From assembly GCA_017794825.1 (NCBI GenBank), contig CP051237.1, positions 806,001 to 870,000 on the forward strand: a DNA stretch of 64,000 bases, in the 5' to 3' direction. This DNA is from Pararhizobium sp. GTDB lineage: Bacteria; Pseudomonadota; Alphaproteobacteria; Rhizobiales; Rhizobiaceae. This document shows, in pieces, positions 1 through 8,673 of the stretch. The first letter of the stretch is position 1. Each line of letters starts with the position of its first letter. The notes under the pieces were generated by a model, which worked only from the letters and a program-made list of their open reading frames with translations, ran no database searches and had not been told where the DNA came from. The translations under genes were made by a program, and so were the position numbers.

Positions 1-918
1 GCCTGCCGACAGCGCCGCGCCCTGGCCGGTTTCGAAATACATCACATTGTCGCCCACTGCGCCGCGTTTCAGGCCAAGCGCGGCGTCCTGTGCTTCACGC
101 AGCATAGACAGGGAAACGCCGAAACCGAGATTGGCGCCCTCGCTTCCTGCGATGGATTGGAAGACAAGGTCCACCGGCCCCGATCGCTCCATGATCTCGA
201 TCGAATTGGTGACATGCGTCAGCACGCAAGTCTGGCAGGGTATCTCCAGCCTTTGCCGAAAATCATCGAGTAGCGACAGGAGCATGTAACAATGATCGAC
301 GTTGTCCGTTGCTGGATTTATCCCGATAACTGCATCGCCAACGCCATACAGAAGCCCGTCGAGCGTCGCCGCAATAATGGCCTTCGGATCATCAGTGGGA
401 TGATTGGGTTGCAGCCGTGCCGAAAGGCGTCCTTCCAATCCGACAGTCGTGCGAAATCCAGTGACGACATCGACCTTGGATGCGATTTCCACGAGATCGC
501 CGTTGCCGCATAGCTTGGAAACAGCGGCAACCATTTCAGGCGTCAGGCCAGGCGCGACGGAACGCAGCACGGCGGCGTTCACCGAACCGGAAAGCAGCCA
601 TTCGCGAAATTCCCCGACGGTCATGGACGAAACGGCAGCGAAAGCTTTCCTGTCATGGGCGCCGACGATAAGCCGGGTGACGTCATCCTCTTCATAGGGG
701 ATTAGAGGCTCTTCCAGGAAACGCTTCAGAGGCACATCCGCAAGCGCATACCGGGCCGCCGCTCTGGTCGTCTCGTCGGGAGCAGCGACACCTGAAAGCT
801 CGTCACCGGACTTTTGCGGGGACGCCTGAGCCAGCAATGTCTTGAGATTGTCGAATACGAATGTCTCATCGCCAAGTCGAACACGCACCGGAGCCGTCTC
901 GGCATTTTGAAAGCGCAT
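1..918 (-). CDS. eutB: Ethanolamine ammonia-lyase large subunit (EutB), 3' part missing
   Basis: EutB is the catalytic alpha subunit of adenosylcobalamin-dependent ethanolamine ammonia-lyase, which converts ethanolamine to acetaldehyde and ammonia. The frame is open from an ATG at 918 to the window edge and gives 306 residues, about two thirds of the usual length near 450-465. The last visible residues include MYFETGQGAALSA, a hallmark of the family, and GFRTTVGLEGRLSARLQPNHP lies near the middle. A GAGAGG ribosome-binding site sits 7 bases before the ATG. The small subunit EutC would be expected just outside the window. The downstream neighbours in the window encode no microcompartment shell proteins, which suggests the non-compartment type of ethanolamine use found in many alphaproteobacteria (inference). 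Confidence 0.93.
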   Translation of the reverse strand, partial: MRFQNAETAPVRVRLGDETFVFDNLKTLLAQASPQKSGDELSGVAAPDETTRAAARYALADVPLKRFLEEPLIPYEEDDVTRLIVGAHDRKAFAAVSSMTVGEFREWLLSGSVNAAVLRSVAPGLTPEMVAAVSKLCGNGDLVEIASKVDVVTGFRTTVGLEGRLSARLQPNHPTDDPKAIIAATLDGLLYGVGDAVIGINPATDNVDHCYMLLSLLDDFRQRLEIPCQTCVLTHVTNSIEIMERSGPVDLVFQSIAGSEGANLGFGVSLSMLREAQDAALGLKRGAVGDNVMYFETGQGAALSAG

Positions 919-1099
919 GGCAAAACCTCTCGGGAAAGATTACTTCCCCGACGCACAAGTCTGCGCCGCGGCTTGCGAATGCAAGCCAGCTATCAGCTTC
1001 TACCTCCCGGGCGTCAGCGGAATTCTGGGCAATCGGCGCCCACCAGGCGATGGATGCCGATATGTGTCCTGTTTCACATAAATTGCAGCAAAATGAGAC

Positions 1100-1717
1100 C
1101 TAGTTTGCGCTCGTCTCTGTCCTCGGCGGAAGACCTTTGACTACCCCTGGCTGCTGTATTTCCGGATCATGTCCGGGTCTTGAAAAAACCTCATGAACCA
1201 TTGGCTCGAAGAAGCTGAGCGGCTTGCATTCGTAGTCCGGATCAAATGAATTCTGATCCCAGCGCTCACAGAATTCGACGCAAGTCTGGTAGTAGGGATT
1301 GTCCTTGTACTTGTCGCGCGCGTTCTGGTCGCGCCCGAAGAAGTGATTGTAATACACCGTCTGGAAAAGCCCGTGGTGGTGAACGGTCCAGGCGACTTCC
1401 TCGCGCACATAGGGCCGAAGGATGGCGGCGGCGAACTGGTCGTGATTTTCCGGCGCGAAACCATCGCCGATATCGTGCAGCAGTGCTGCAACAAGCCAGT
1501 CTATATCAGCGCCGTCATTGTAGGCGCGGGTCGCGGCCTGCAAGGCGTGACCGAGACGGCTGACCTTGTAGCCTTCGACCGTTTCCTCCTCTTGTGAAGC
1601 GAGTTCGTTGATCAGACGTTGCGGCGTCAGCTTCTTGTGGTCCTTGTAGTGCTGGCTGAGGAACTCATATTCCTCTTTGGTGCCATCCTTCATCTGAGTG
1701 AAACTTACCTGTTTCAT
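1100..1717 (-). CDS. HD-domain metal-dependent protein, PhnZ/MIOX-like fold
   Basis: This 205-residue protein carries an HD-domain metal site: a His in RLGHALQAA (near residue 56), LLHDIGDG (His-Asp near 80), ENHDQF, and VHHHGLF, with a late Asp in SFDPDYE. The spacing and the short single-domain length look more like the mixed-valent di-iron oxygenases of the HD superfamily (PhnZ, TmpB, myo-inositol oxygenase) than like nucleotide phosphohydrolases, but it is usually labelled predicted HD phosphohydrolase. The start ATG follows AAGGAG at a good distance. It lies 33 bases downstream of the M19 peptidase and is probably in the same transcript as the Dpp genes. Its substrate cannot be read from the sequence; an amine, amino alcohol or aminophosphonate derivative is a guess from the neighbours. 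Confidence 0.75.
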   Translation of the reverse strand: MKQVSFTQMKDGTKEEYEFLSQHYKDHKKLTPQRLINELASQEEETVEGYKVSRLGHALQAATRAYNDGADIDWLVAALLHDIGDGFAPENHDQFAAAILRPYVREEVAWTVHHHGLFQTVYYNHFFGRDQNARDKYKDNPYYQTCVEFCERWDQNSFDPDYECKPLSFFEPMVHEVFSRPGHDPEIQQPGVVKGLPPRTETSAN

Positions 1718-1750
1718 TTGCAGTTCTCCTTGTTTGCGATCGTGGTTCGC

Positions 1751-2779
1751 CTATTTCCAAACCTTTTCCGCCACGCGCAGGAAATTTTCTCCAAGCACGC
1801 CCCTGACATCGTCGTCCGAATACCCGTGCCGCAGCATGATTTCGGTCACCTTCGGCAAGTCCTCCGGCGGCATGTAGTTGAAACCCTGCATGTTCTGCAT
1901 GTACTCGGCCGGCCAGGCGCCGGGGTTCGATCTCACATCCTCGAGAAAACGCTGCGGGAAGAACACGTAGTCCAGCCCGAGCGCGACATGCTTGGGCCCC
2001 ACAAGCTGCGCAACGTAGTCGATGTTCTCGAAGAAGCAGCTCGGCGAGATGTCATAATTCTTCATGAAATGGCCGAAACCGACAATGCCGACGACCCCGC
2101 CGCTTTCCGCGCAACCCTTGATCTGATCATCCTTGATGCAGCGTCGCTGCTGACGAATGCCGAACGGGTTCGAATGCGAGAAGATCACCGGCTCGGTCGA
2201 GATTTCCATGGCCTCCATGGTGCTGCGATGCCCCATATGCGTCAAATCCAGGATCATGCCGACCCGGTTCATCTCTCGGACCAGCGATCGACCGTATGTG
2301 CTGAGCCCGGAATCAGCCGGCTCGTAGCACCCGTCGGCTGCTTGAGTCCGGTTGTCTTTGGCAAGCAGCATATGGCGCACGCCGAGATCGTAGAACACCT
2401 TCACCATCCGCACGTCGCGCTCCAGCATTTCACTCCCCTGGAAGTGAAATCCGATCGCGACCTTTCCATCCGCCTTGGCCTTTCGGATATCCGCGACGCT
2501 TTCCGCGAAGACAAACCGATCCGGGCGGGCGAGGAACCCGTCTCGCGTATCGAGCAGGTAGTGCATCGTCTGGGCGAGTGACATGCGTTCGACCCCGATG
2601 CTCAGGGAAAGGAAATCGAAACCCGACGCCTCAAACCGGTCCAGGGCGGATTCCTTCTCGCGGATCTCGGCCTCCGGAATCCACGGAAGCGTCAGGTCGA
2701 CCACCAGCGCGTCGGCATGCAGCTTTGCAGCCTCCTCGGTGACATTCCATTCATCGAAATTGTTCTCGTGCTTTGTCAT
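1751..2779 (-). CDS. Membrane dipeptidase, peptidase family M19
   Basis: This 342-residue zinc peptidase resembles renal dipeptidase and hydrolyses dipeptides, including some with D-residues. Family marks include VVDLTLPW near the N-terminus (in place of the usual DGHND), GFHFQGSEML, the metal segment LDLTHMGHRSTMEAME with PVIFSHSNPFG, and the closing GLDYVFF and VRGVLGENFLRV. The usual first His-x-Asp zinc motif reads V-D-L here, so metal binding may differ from classical enzymes. I take the ATG at 2779 because it overlaps the stop of the ABC ATPase gene as ATGA and an AAGGAG lies upstream; the open frame extends 37 codons further without family similarity. No signal peptide is seen, so the protein is probably cytoplasmic and acts on peptides imported by the adjacent transporter. 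Confidence 0.88.
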   Translation of the reverse strand: MTKHENNFDEWNVTEEAAKLHADALVVDLTLPWIPEAEIREKESALDRFEASGFDFLSLSIGVERMSLAQTMHYLLDTRDGFLARPDRFVFAESVADIRKAKADGKVAIGFHFQGSEMLERDVRMVKVFYDLGVRHMLLAKDNRTQAADGCYEPADSGLSTYGRSLVREMNRVGMILDLTHMGHRSTMEAMEISTEPVIFSHSNPFGIRQQRRCIKDDQIKGCAESGGVVGIVGFGHFMKNYDISPSCFFENIDYVAQLVGPKHVALGLDYVFFPQRFLEDVRSNPGAWPAEYMQNMQGFNYMPPEDLPKVTEIMLRHGYSDDDVRGVLGENFLRVAEKVWK

Positions 2780-3816
2780 TGGCTTTCCGCAATTTCTCCT
2801 TGGGGGTGGTGGCACGCAAAAGTGTGTCCGCTTTCCAATACCTGTAGTTCGGGGGCGACGGTTCGGCATTCCGCTGTCGCGAACGGACATCTTGGGTGAA
2901 ACTGGCAGCCGGGAGGCGGATCGAAAGGAGATGGAATCTCGCCTTCGATTGCTGAATAACTCATGTTACGCTTGTCGAGGCTCGGCACTTCCTCAAGAAG
3001 GCTGCGCGTATATGGATGCTGCGGATTGGAAAACAGCATTTCCGTCGGCGCGAATTCGACCATGCGTCCCAGATACATGATCGCGACCCTGTCACTCACA
3101 TGCTCGACCACTCCAAGGTCGTGGCTGATGAAGAGGGTCGTCAGGTCGAGTTCCTGTTTGAGATCCAGGAGCAGGTTCAGGATCTGCGCCTGAATTGAAA
3201 CGTCGAGCGCTGAAACGATTTCGTCGCAAACAATGAAATCCGCCTTGACCGCCAATGTTCGGGCGATTGCTATCCTTTGACGCTGGCCGCCTGAAAACTG
3301 GTGCGGATAACGGGACTTGTACGCCGGATCGAGCCCGCACTGCTCCATGACCCTGTCGACATAGGCGGAAAGTTCTTTCGGCGGCACAATCCTGTGAACG
3401 CGCGGCGCTTCGGAAATTATCTCGCCCACGCGCATGCGCGGATTGAGCGACGCATAGGGATCCTGGAATATCATCTGTATTCGCAAGGCCAAATCTTTGG
3501 GCCGCTTGCAAGACGCTGCGCTGTCGATCGTCTCTCCGTCAAACTCGATCTCGCCGGTCGAAGCTGGCAACAAACCGCTGACCACACGACCGAGAGTCGA
3601 CTTGCCGCAGCCGGATTCACCGACGAGACCGACAACTTCGCCTTTGTGTATATCGAGGTTGATGCCGTTTACGGCGTGGACGGTTTCTTCATTTATGTCG
3701 ACTCCCAGCTTCTGTGCGAGGCGCGCCGCCAAATCGAGTTCTCTTGTGAATTTCTTCGAGACATTTTTCAGGCGAACCAGAGGATGCGCGGCAAGCGCCG
3801 TTTCGGGAGATCTCAT
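2776..3816 (-). CDS. Dipeptide/oligopeptide ABC transporter ATP-binding protein (DppF/OppF type)
   Basis: This 346-residue ATPase powers the peptide importer encoded by the overlapping genes. Walker A is GLVGESGCGKST, the signature is SGGQRQRIAIA, Walker B is FIVCDEIVSALD, and the H-loop is FISHDLGVV. A C-terminal oligopeptide-type extension with a cysteine-containing segment (PGCQFHPRCPFA and a later CHHP) follows, typical of Dpp/Opp ATPases that can bind an iron-sulphur cluster. The gene overlaps its upstream neighbour by 4 bases and the downstream peptidase by 4 bases, consistent with translational coupling. Confidence 0.95.
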   Translation of the reverse strand: MRSPETALAAHPLVRLKNVSKKFTRELDLAARLAQKLGVDINEETVHAVNGINLDIHKGEVVGLVGESGCGKSTLGRVVSGLLPASTGEIEFDGETIDSAASCKRPKDLALRIQMIFQDPYASLNPRMRVGEIISEAPRVHRIVPPKELSAYVDRVMEQCGLDPAYKSRYPHQFSGGQRQRIAIARTLAVKADFIVCDEIVSALDVSIQAQILNLLLDLKQELDLTTLFISHDLGVVEHVSDRVAIMYLGRMVEFAPTEMLFSNPQHPYTRSLLEEVPSLDKRNMSYSAIEGEIPSPFDPPPGCQFHPRCPFATAECRTVAPELQVLESGHTFACHHPQGEIAESQ

Positions 3817-4835
3817 GCGTTCAAACCTGCCGATTCATATTGCTCGCCGTCCAGGCAGGGATGAAAGCAACGCACAGTCCGACCTGGTCCGAATGAAGAT
3901 TCAGGCGGCTCTTCCTGGCAGGCCGAAGTGGCGCGCCAGCACCTCTCGCGGAAGGCGCATCCAGGCTTGATGTTCAGCAGTGAAGGCGTCGTTCCCTCGA
4001 TCTGCTGCAACTTCCGCCCACGGGTGTTGGAACTGGGGATCGATCCGATCAGCCCGATTGTGTAGGGATGCTGCGGGTTGTCGAGAATGTCATCGACGGA
4101 TCCGCTTTCAACAATCCTTCCGGCGTACATCACGCAAACCTTGTCGGCGAGACCTGCTACGACGGTCAGATCGTGGGTGACCCAGATCAGGCTCGTCCCC
4201 TTTTCACGACACAGCTTCTGTGTTTCCAGGAGCACCTGGGCCTGCACCGTCACGTCGAGCGCCGTCGTGGGTTCGTCAGCGATGATCAGATCCGGATCGT
4301 TCAACAGCGCCATTGCGATCGAAACACGCTGCCGCATGCCTCCGGAGAACTCGTGCGGATAGGATTTGAGACGCTTTTCCGGCGTCGGAATTCCGACCCG
4401 GGCCAGCATTTCTTCCGCCGTTTTCAGCGCCTCGCGCCGAGAAATCTTCTTGTGCGCGCGTAACGTTTCGACCATCTGAGTGTCGACTCGCAGCACCGGG
4501 TTCAATGCAGTGGTCGCATCCTGAAACACCATCGAAATCGCCCCGCCGCGCAACTGACGCAGTCGCCGTTCGGATGCGTTGGCTATTTCCTCGCCTTTGA
4601 AACGGATCGAACCTTCGACGATCCGGCCGGGCTTCTCGACAAGGCCCATTATCGACATGCCGGTGACTGTCTTGCCAGATCCGGACTCGCCCACAATCCC
4701 CAGGATCTCACCTGGCGCGACGGAGTAGGAAACCCCATCAACGGATTTCACGACACCGGATCGAGTGAAGAAGTAGGTCTTCAGGTTCTCGATCTCGATC
4801 GTAGGCTCGACGGCCTTTTGCGAAGCCGGCGTCAT
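3813..4835 (-). CDS. Dipeptide/oligopeptide ABC transporter ATP-binding protein (DppD/OppD type)
   Basis: This 340-residue ATPase is the second nucleotide-binding subunit of the peptide importer. It shows Walker A GIVGESGSGKT, signature [12 protein letters not shown], Walker B LIIADEPTTALDV and H-loop WVTHDLTVV, then the oligo_HPY extension starting at NPQHPYT and a Cys-rich segment (GCAFRERCWRA, RCFHPC). The start ATG overlaps the stop of the permease gene by 4 bases. The DppD and DppF subunits form a heterodimer on the inner membrane face. Substrate choice is set by the binding protein at 6791-8368, so the cargo cannot be read here. Confidence 0.95.
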   Translation of the reverse strand: MTPASQKAVEPTIEIENLKTYFFTRSGVVKSVDGVSYSVAPGEILGIVGESGSGKTVTGMSIMGLVEKPGRIVEGSIRFKGEEIANASERRLRQLRGGAISMVFQDATTALNPVLRVDTQMVETLRAHKKISRREALKTAEEMLARVGIPTPEKRLKSYPHEFSGGMRQRVSIAMALLNDPDLIIADEPTTALDVTVQAQVLLETQKLCREKGTSLIWVTHDLTVVAGLADKVCVMYAGRIVESGSVDDILDNPQHPYTIGLIGSIPSSNTRGRKLQQIEGTTPSLLNIKPGCAFRERCWRATSACQEEPPESSFGPGRTVRCFHPCLDGEQYESAGLNA

Positions 4836-5752
4836 TGGTCGTTCCTCGGATTGAGGATATCGCGCAGCCTGTCCGCCACAAGGTTGATGCTGCCGATCGT
4901 CACGACCAACGCGATACCGGGATAGACGCTGAGCCAGTAATCTCCTGTGATGATGTATTCATAGCCATTGGCGATCAAAAGCCCCAGCGAAGGCTCGGTG
5001 ACCGGCAGGCCGACGCCCAGAAACGAGAGAGAAGCTTCAAGAGTGATCGAGAAGGCAACGTTCACGGTGGCGACCACGATCAGCGGCGGCAGGCAGTTGG
5101 GCAGCAAGTGACGGAAAATGATACGGTGACGTGGCAGCATCAGTCCGCCCGCCGCCGACATGTATTCCTTCTCACGTTCGATCACCGCGACGCTTCGTAT
5201 GACGCGTGCGAAGTTGGCCCACTGGCTGAGAACCAGGGCGAACAAAACCTTGTCCACACCGCGACCCAGAACAGCAAGACAGATCAGCGCGATCAGAAAA
5301 CTCGGGAACCCGAGAAAAAGGTCGACTGTGCGCATGATAACGCGCTCACCCCATCCGCCGGCATAGGCGGCCGTGATGCCCGCAACGCAACCGATAATGA
5401 CAGCAAGGAAACCGCTGAGAACGCCAACTGTCAAACTGATGCGGAGACCATAGACTATGGCGCTGACGAGGTCGCGCCCCTGATCGTCCGTGCCGAGCCA
5501 GTAGGTCATGCCTGTCATGCTTTCAGAGCCGGGCGGCAGCATGTTGTCGAGAATATCTATTTGAGCGAGATCGAACGGATCCTGCGGCGTAAAAAAGGGA
5601 CCGACATAGGCGACGAGGACCACGCCAATCAAAACAACTAGCGCCACTACCGACAATTTGCGCTCAGCATAGCGCGCCACGAAGAGACGAAAGCCGGATG
5701 TCGGCCTTTCTACCTTTGTGCGCTGATCTCCGGCGGTCAAGTCAGCCATCAC
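4832..5752 (-). CDS. Dipeptide/oligopeptide ABC transporter permease (DppC type)
   Basis: This 306-residue inner-membrane permease has an N-terminal membrane segment (VVALVVLIGVVLVAYVGPFF) preceded by a short cytoplasmic tail and then a periplasmic loop with the DppC-type LGTDDQGRDLVSAIVYG sequence. Five further hydrophobic segments follow, including the coupling-loop region SVAVIEREKEYMSAAGG that docks on the ATPases. Length and topology match DppC. It overlaps both neighbours by 4 bases. Confidence 0.95.
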   Translation of the reverse strand: MMADLTAGDQRTKVERPTSGFRLFVARYAERKLSVVALVVLIGVVLVAYVGPFFTPQDPFDLAQIDILDNMLPPGSESMTGMTYWLGTDDQGRDLVSAIVYGLRISLTVGVLSGFLAVIIGCVAGITAAYAGGWGERVIMRTVDLFLGFPSFLIALICLAVLGRGVDKVLFALVLSQWANFARVIRSVAVIEREKEYMSAAGGLMLPRHRIIFRHLLPNCLPPLIVVATVNVAFSITLEASLSFLGVGLPVTEPSLGLLIANGYEYIITGDYWLSVYPGIALVVTIGSINLVADRLRDILNPRNDQ

Positions 5753-6720
5753 ATCTTCTCCAGACGAACACGCGGATCGAGGAACGAGTAGAGGACGTCC
5801 ACCAGCAGGTTGATCAGCATGAAGATCAGGATGGTCACCAGAATGTAGGCGACGATGACGGGCCGATCCAGAAGATTGATCGACTCGATTATCAGCCTTC
5901 CCATTCCTGGCCAGGAGAAAATACTTTCAGTCACGACCGCAAACGCCAGGATGACGGAAAACTGCAGGCCGATCACCGTGACGATCGGAATAAGAATGTT
6001 CTTCAGAAGATGCACGAACACGATCCGCGGGGCGTGCAATCCCTTGGCGCGGGCGCTCCGCATGAAATCCAGCGACATTGTTTCACTGGTGCCCGACGCA
6101 GTCAGGCGAATGATCAAGGCCAGCGGATAAAGGGCAAGATTGGTTGCGGGCAAAACGAGATGCCGCAAACCATCGATCGTAAACAGGCTGGATCTTATCC
6201 CAAGAAATGTTCCGACTTCGCCCCGTCCTGAAGTCGGCAGCCAATTGAGGTTGATCGCAAATGCGATGATCATGAGGAGGCCAACCCAGAAAGTCGGCAT
6301 GCTGAACAAGATAATGGAACCGGAAATGATCGACCGGCCCGAGAAACTGTCAGCTCGGAGGCCCGCCCAAAGGCCAAGCGGAATTCCCAAAAAGACGGCG
6401 ATGACGAGCGCAGAAAAAGCCAGCTCGAATGTTGCCGGAAAGCGCTCCAAAATCAGTGTGATGGCAGGTCGATTATGCACGAATGAAGTACCCAGTTTTC
6501 CTTCGGCGATATTCTTCAGGAAAATGAGGTACTGCTCCCACATCGGCCGATCCAGGCCGAGTTGCTGGATTGTCTGTTCACGCTGCAACTCCGTCGCCTC
6601 TGGGCTTATTAAGACGTCCACCGGATTGCCAATTGCATAGACTCCGGCAAACACGACCAGCGACATGATCAGCAGAACAACGAAGCTCTGCATTAGTCGC
6701 CGAATGAGGAATATGGTCAT
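5749..6720 (-). CDS. Dipeptide/oligopeptide ABC transporter permease (DppB type)
   Basis: This 323-residue permease begins with the typical DppB start MTIFLIRRLMQSFVVLLIMS and contains IGNPVDVL, LGLDRPMWEQY and LGTSF in the first periplasmic loop, then the coupling-loop sequence MSLDFMRSARAKGL before the last membrane segments. It pairs with the DppC permease downstream. The 70-base gap to the binding-protein gene carries a stem-loop that may hold down expression of the membrane subunits relative to the binding protein. Confidence 0.95.
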   Translation of the reverse strand: MTIFLIRRLMQSFVVLLIMSLVVFAGVYAIGNPVDVLISPEATELQREQTIQQLGLDRPMWEQYLIFLKNIAEGKLGTSFVHNRPAITLILERFPATFELAFSALVIAVFLGIPLGLWAGLRADSFSGRSIISGSIILFSMPTFWVGLLMIIAFAINLNWLPTSGRGEVGTFLGIRSSLFTIDGLRHLVLPATNLALYPLALIIRLTASGTSETMSLDFMRSARAKGLHAPRIVFVHLLKNILIPIVTVIGLQFSVILAFAVVTESIFSWPGMGRLIIESINLLDRPVIVAYILVTILIFMLINLLVDVLYSFLDPRVRLEKM

Positions 6721-6744
6721 CCGATGGCTCTTGGTTAAAGCGAA

Positions 6745-6777
6745 GCTCGGGCCAATCGATCAGGCGAAGGCCCGAGC
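6745..6777 (-). promoter_or_regulatory. Intercistronic stem-loop between binding-protein and permease genes
   Basis: GCTCGGGCC at 6745-6753 pairs perfectly with GGCCCGAGC at 6769-6777 across a 15-base loop. There is no T-run after it on the minus strand, so it looks like an mRNA-stabilising or partial-attenuation hairpin rather than a full terminator. Such structures often follow binding-protein genes in ABC operons. Confidence 0.5.
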
Positions 6778-6790
6778 CAGGTCTGTCAGT

Positions 6791-8368
6791 CTACTCGGCG
6801 GGTTTGGCCGCCATGGCTGAGAAGTGTTCGTCGACACGCGGAGTATAGCTCACGGTATCCTTGGCGCCGGTGATCACGAACTGGGTATAGAGAGGCACAG
6901 CTGCCTTGTCCTCGTCGATCATGATATCCATGGCGCGTATCAGGGCTTGTTCCTGTTCATCCATGTCGAAGGCGCCTTCGGCCTTTTCTATCGCCGCATC
7001 GAACTCGGGGTTCGAGTAACCGCCCGCATTCCATGATCCTTCACCAGCATCTTTATCGCGGGTGTGGAAGGCGGCGCTCAACGACATGAGCGACGAACCG
7101 GTGAGTCCGTTGTCCCATCCGATGAAGGCGAGGCTGAATTCCCGTTCGTTCATCCGACCGAAGTATATAGATTTGGGCATTGTCGCAACCTCGGTCTTTA
7201 TTCCAACGCGGGTCAACATCTGGGCGATCGCCTGAACGACCTTCTCATCATTGGGATACCGGTCATTCGGACCATGGATCGTCAGCTGGAAACCATCAGG
7301 GTATCCGGCCTCGGCGAGCAATGCCTTCGCCCGTTCCGGATCGTAGCTCGCTTCGGGAATATTCGGGCTATGACTGAACCAGCCGTTGGCGACAATCTGG
7401 TTGGCCGGTTCGGCCAGTCCGCCCATCACACGCTCGACGATGGCGTCACGATTGATAGCAAGCGACAGCGCTTCACGCACCTTCGGATCCAGCAGCGGAT
7501 TTGTATCCATGGCATTGCCGTCATTGTCGCGTACAAACGGCGACACTTCGTTATGCGTATCGATGAACAGCCACATGGTCCGCGACGACGGGCGCTGCGC
7601 GACATAGAAATCCTCTCGCTCCTCAAGCGTCTCCACGGTCGCTGGTGGAAGTCCTTCAAGCAAATCCACGTCGCCACCAAGCAGAGCAGCCATTCGCGAA
7701 GCGGATTCGGGCATGATGCGGAAAATCACCTTTTCATAGGCCGGCTTTTCGCCCCAGAAATCCTCATTGCGCTCGATTACGTAGCGATCTCCAGGCACAA
7801 ATTCGGAAAACTTGTAAGGTCCGGTTCCGATTGCCGCCTTACCCGATGTAAAGTCCTCGGTGGTTGCGGTCTCGGCAATTTCAGAAGGAATGATGCCGAT
7901 ACCGGAAATACGGCGAAGCAGCAGCGCGTACGGCATCTTGGTCGTGATCACGATCGTATGCGGATCTTTTTCGGTTATGGTCTCGATCATGTTGGTGTTC
8001 GAGACGTAACTCGCCGGATTGTTTGGCACATTGGGCACGCGCTCAAAGGACGCAATAACGTCCTTGGCGTCGAAATCCGAGCCATCATGAAACTTCACCC
8101 CCTCACGGAGTTTCAGTTCCCAGTTATTCTCGTCGATGTTCTTCCATTCTACGGCAAGACTTGGAATGACGTTGCCATCGCCATCCAGATCCACCAGTTT
8201 TCCGTATAGATGTCGCGCGTAGGCGGCGTTCGTAGAAACATACAAGAAGTGAGGGTCAATCGATGGATCATTCGGTGTGGCCACGCGCAGTTCGCTAGCT
8301 GCAGCAAAGGACCAAACCGACATTACCGAGCTCATTATAAGAATAATCAGTCCCAGGAGTCTGTTCAT
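6791..8368 (-). CDS. ABC transporter peptide-binding protein (SBP family 5, DppA-like)
   Basis: This 525-residue periplasmic solute-binding protein captures the peptide or related ligand for the Dpp-type importer. The ATG at 8368 gives a clear signal peptide (MNRLLGLIILIMSSVMSVWSFAAA) and follows AAGGGG at a good distance; the open frame extends upstream with no similarity. Family marks are ELRVATPNDPSIDPHF, WELKLREGVKFHDGSDFDAKDVIASFERV and LDPKVREALSLAINRDAIVERV. Closest functional types are dipeptide, nickel or glutathione binders; the ligand is not known. It is the first gene of the minus-strand run that ends with the HD protein and probably eutB, and its promoter lies in the divergent region 8369-8673. 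Confidence 0.93.
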   Translation of the reverse strand: MNRLLGLIILIMSSVMSVWSFAAASELRVATPNDPSIDPHFLYVSTNAAYARHLYGKLVDLDGDGNVIPSLAVEWKNIDENNWELKLREGVKFHDGSDFDAKDVIASFERVPNVPNNPASYVSNTNMIETITEKDPHTIVITTKMPYALLLRRISGIGIIPSEIAETATTEDFTSGKAAIGTGPYKFSEFVPGDRYVIERNEDFWGEKPAYEKVIFRIMPESASRMAALLGGDVDLLEGLPPATVETLEEREDFYVAQRPSSRTMWLFIDTHNEVSPFVRDNDGNAMDTNPLLDPKVREALSLAINRDAIVERVMGGLAEPANQIVANGWFSHSPNIPEASYDPERAKALLAEAGYPDGFQLTIHGPNDRYPNDEKVVQAIAQMLTRVGIKTEVATMPKSIYFGRMNEREFSLAFIGWDNGLTGSSLMSLSAAFHTRDKDAGEGSWNAGGYSNPEFDAAIEKAEGAFDMDEQEQALIRAMDIMIDEDKAAVPLYTQFVITGAKDTVSYTPRVDEHFSAMAAKPAE

Positions 8369-8673
8369 AGTGTTCCCCTTGTGTTGGTAGCAGTTTTCGT
8401 GCCCGGTACTATTCACCGAACAGAGACGAAACAATTCACTTAATAAAGCAACGACAAAATTGGTCTGATAATAAGGTCCATTGCGAAAAGACAACCATAC
8501 CATTAATCCAACCAGGCTAGCTGCGCTTAGTAACAATCCAGTACTGTTGAACTTTCAAAACAGTGTAGATTCCTTCACAATTGGCTTTGGATCTTCTGTT
8601 TAAATGGACCTGTTTTGCAGACCGCTTTGGGCGTACTTGTTCGGGTTGCGTATAATCAAACAGGAGTCGGTCC
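8369..8673. promoter_or_regulatory. Divergent control region with TGGACC boxes and an inverted repeat
   Basis: This 305-base AT-richer gap separates the transporter operon from the plus-strand oxidase. TGGACCTTA is present on the minus strand at 8472-8480 and TGGACCTG on the plus strand at 8605-8612; the same TGGACCTTA recurs beside the MocR gene at 13260. An inverted repeat ACTGTT...AACAGT spans 8543-8564. A perfect TATAAT lies at 8651-8656 but without a good -35 and very near the ribosome-binding site, so I do not claim it as the promoter. Confidence 0.45.

Noticed and set aside
1619..2581. Long plus-strand frame of 320 codons
   Set aside because: It lies antisense to the M19 peptidase, which has clear family motifs; the frame is a product of GC-rich codon use.
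8651..8656. TATAAT as promoter of the DadA-like gene
   Set aside because: No acceptable -35 at usual spacing, and the start would fall on the ribosome-binding site.
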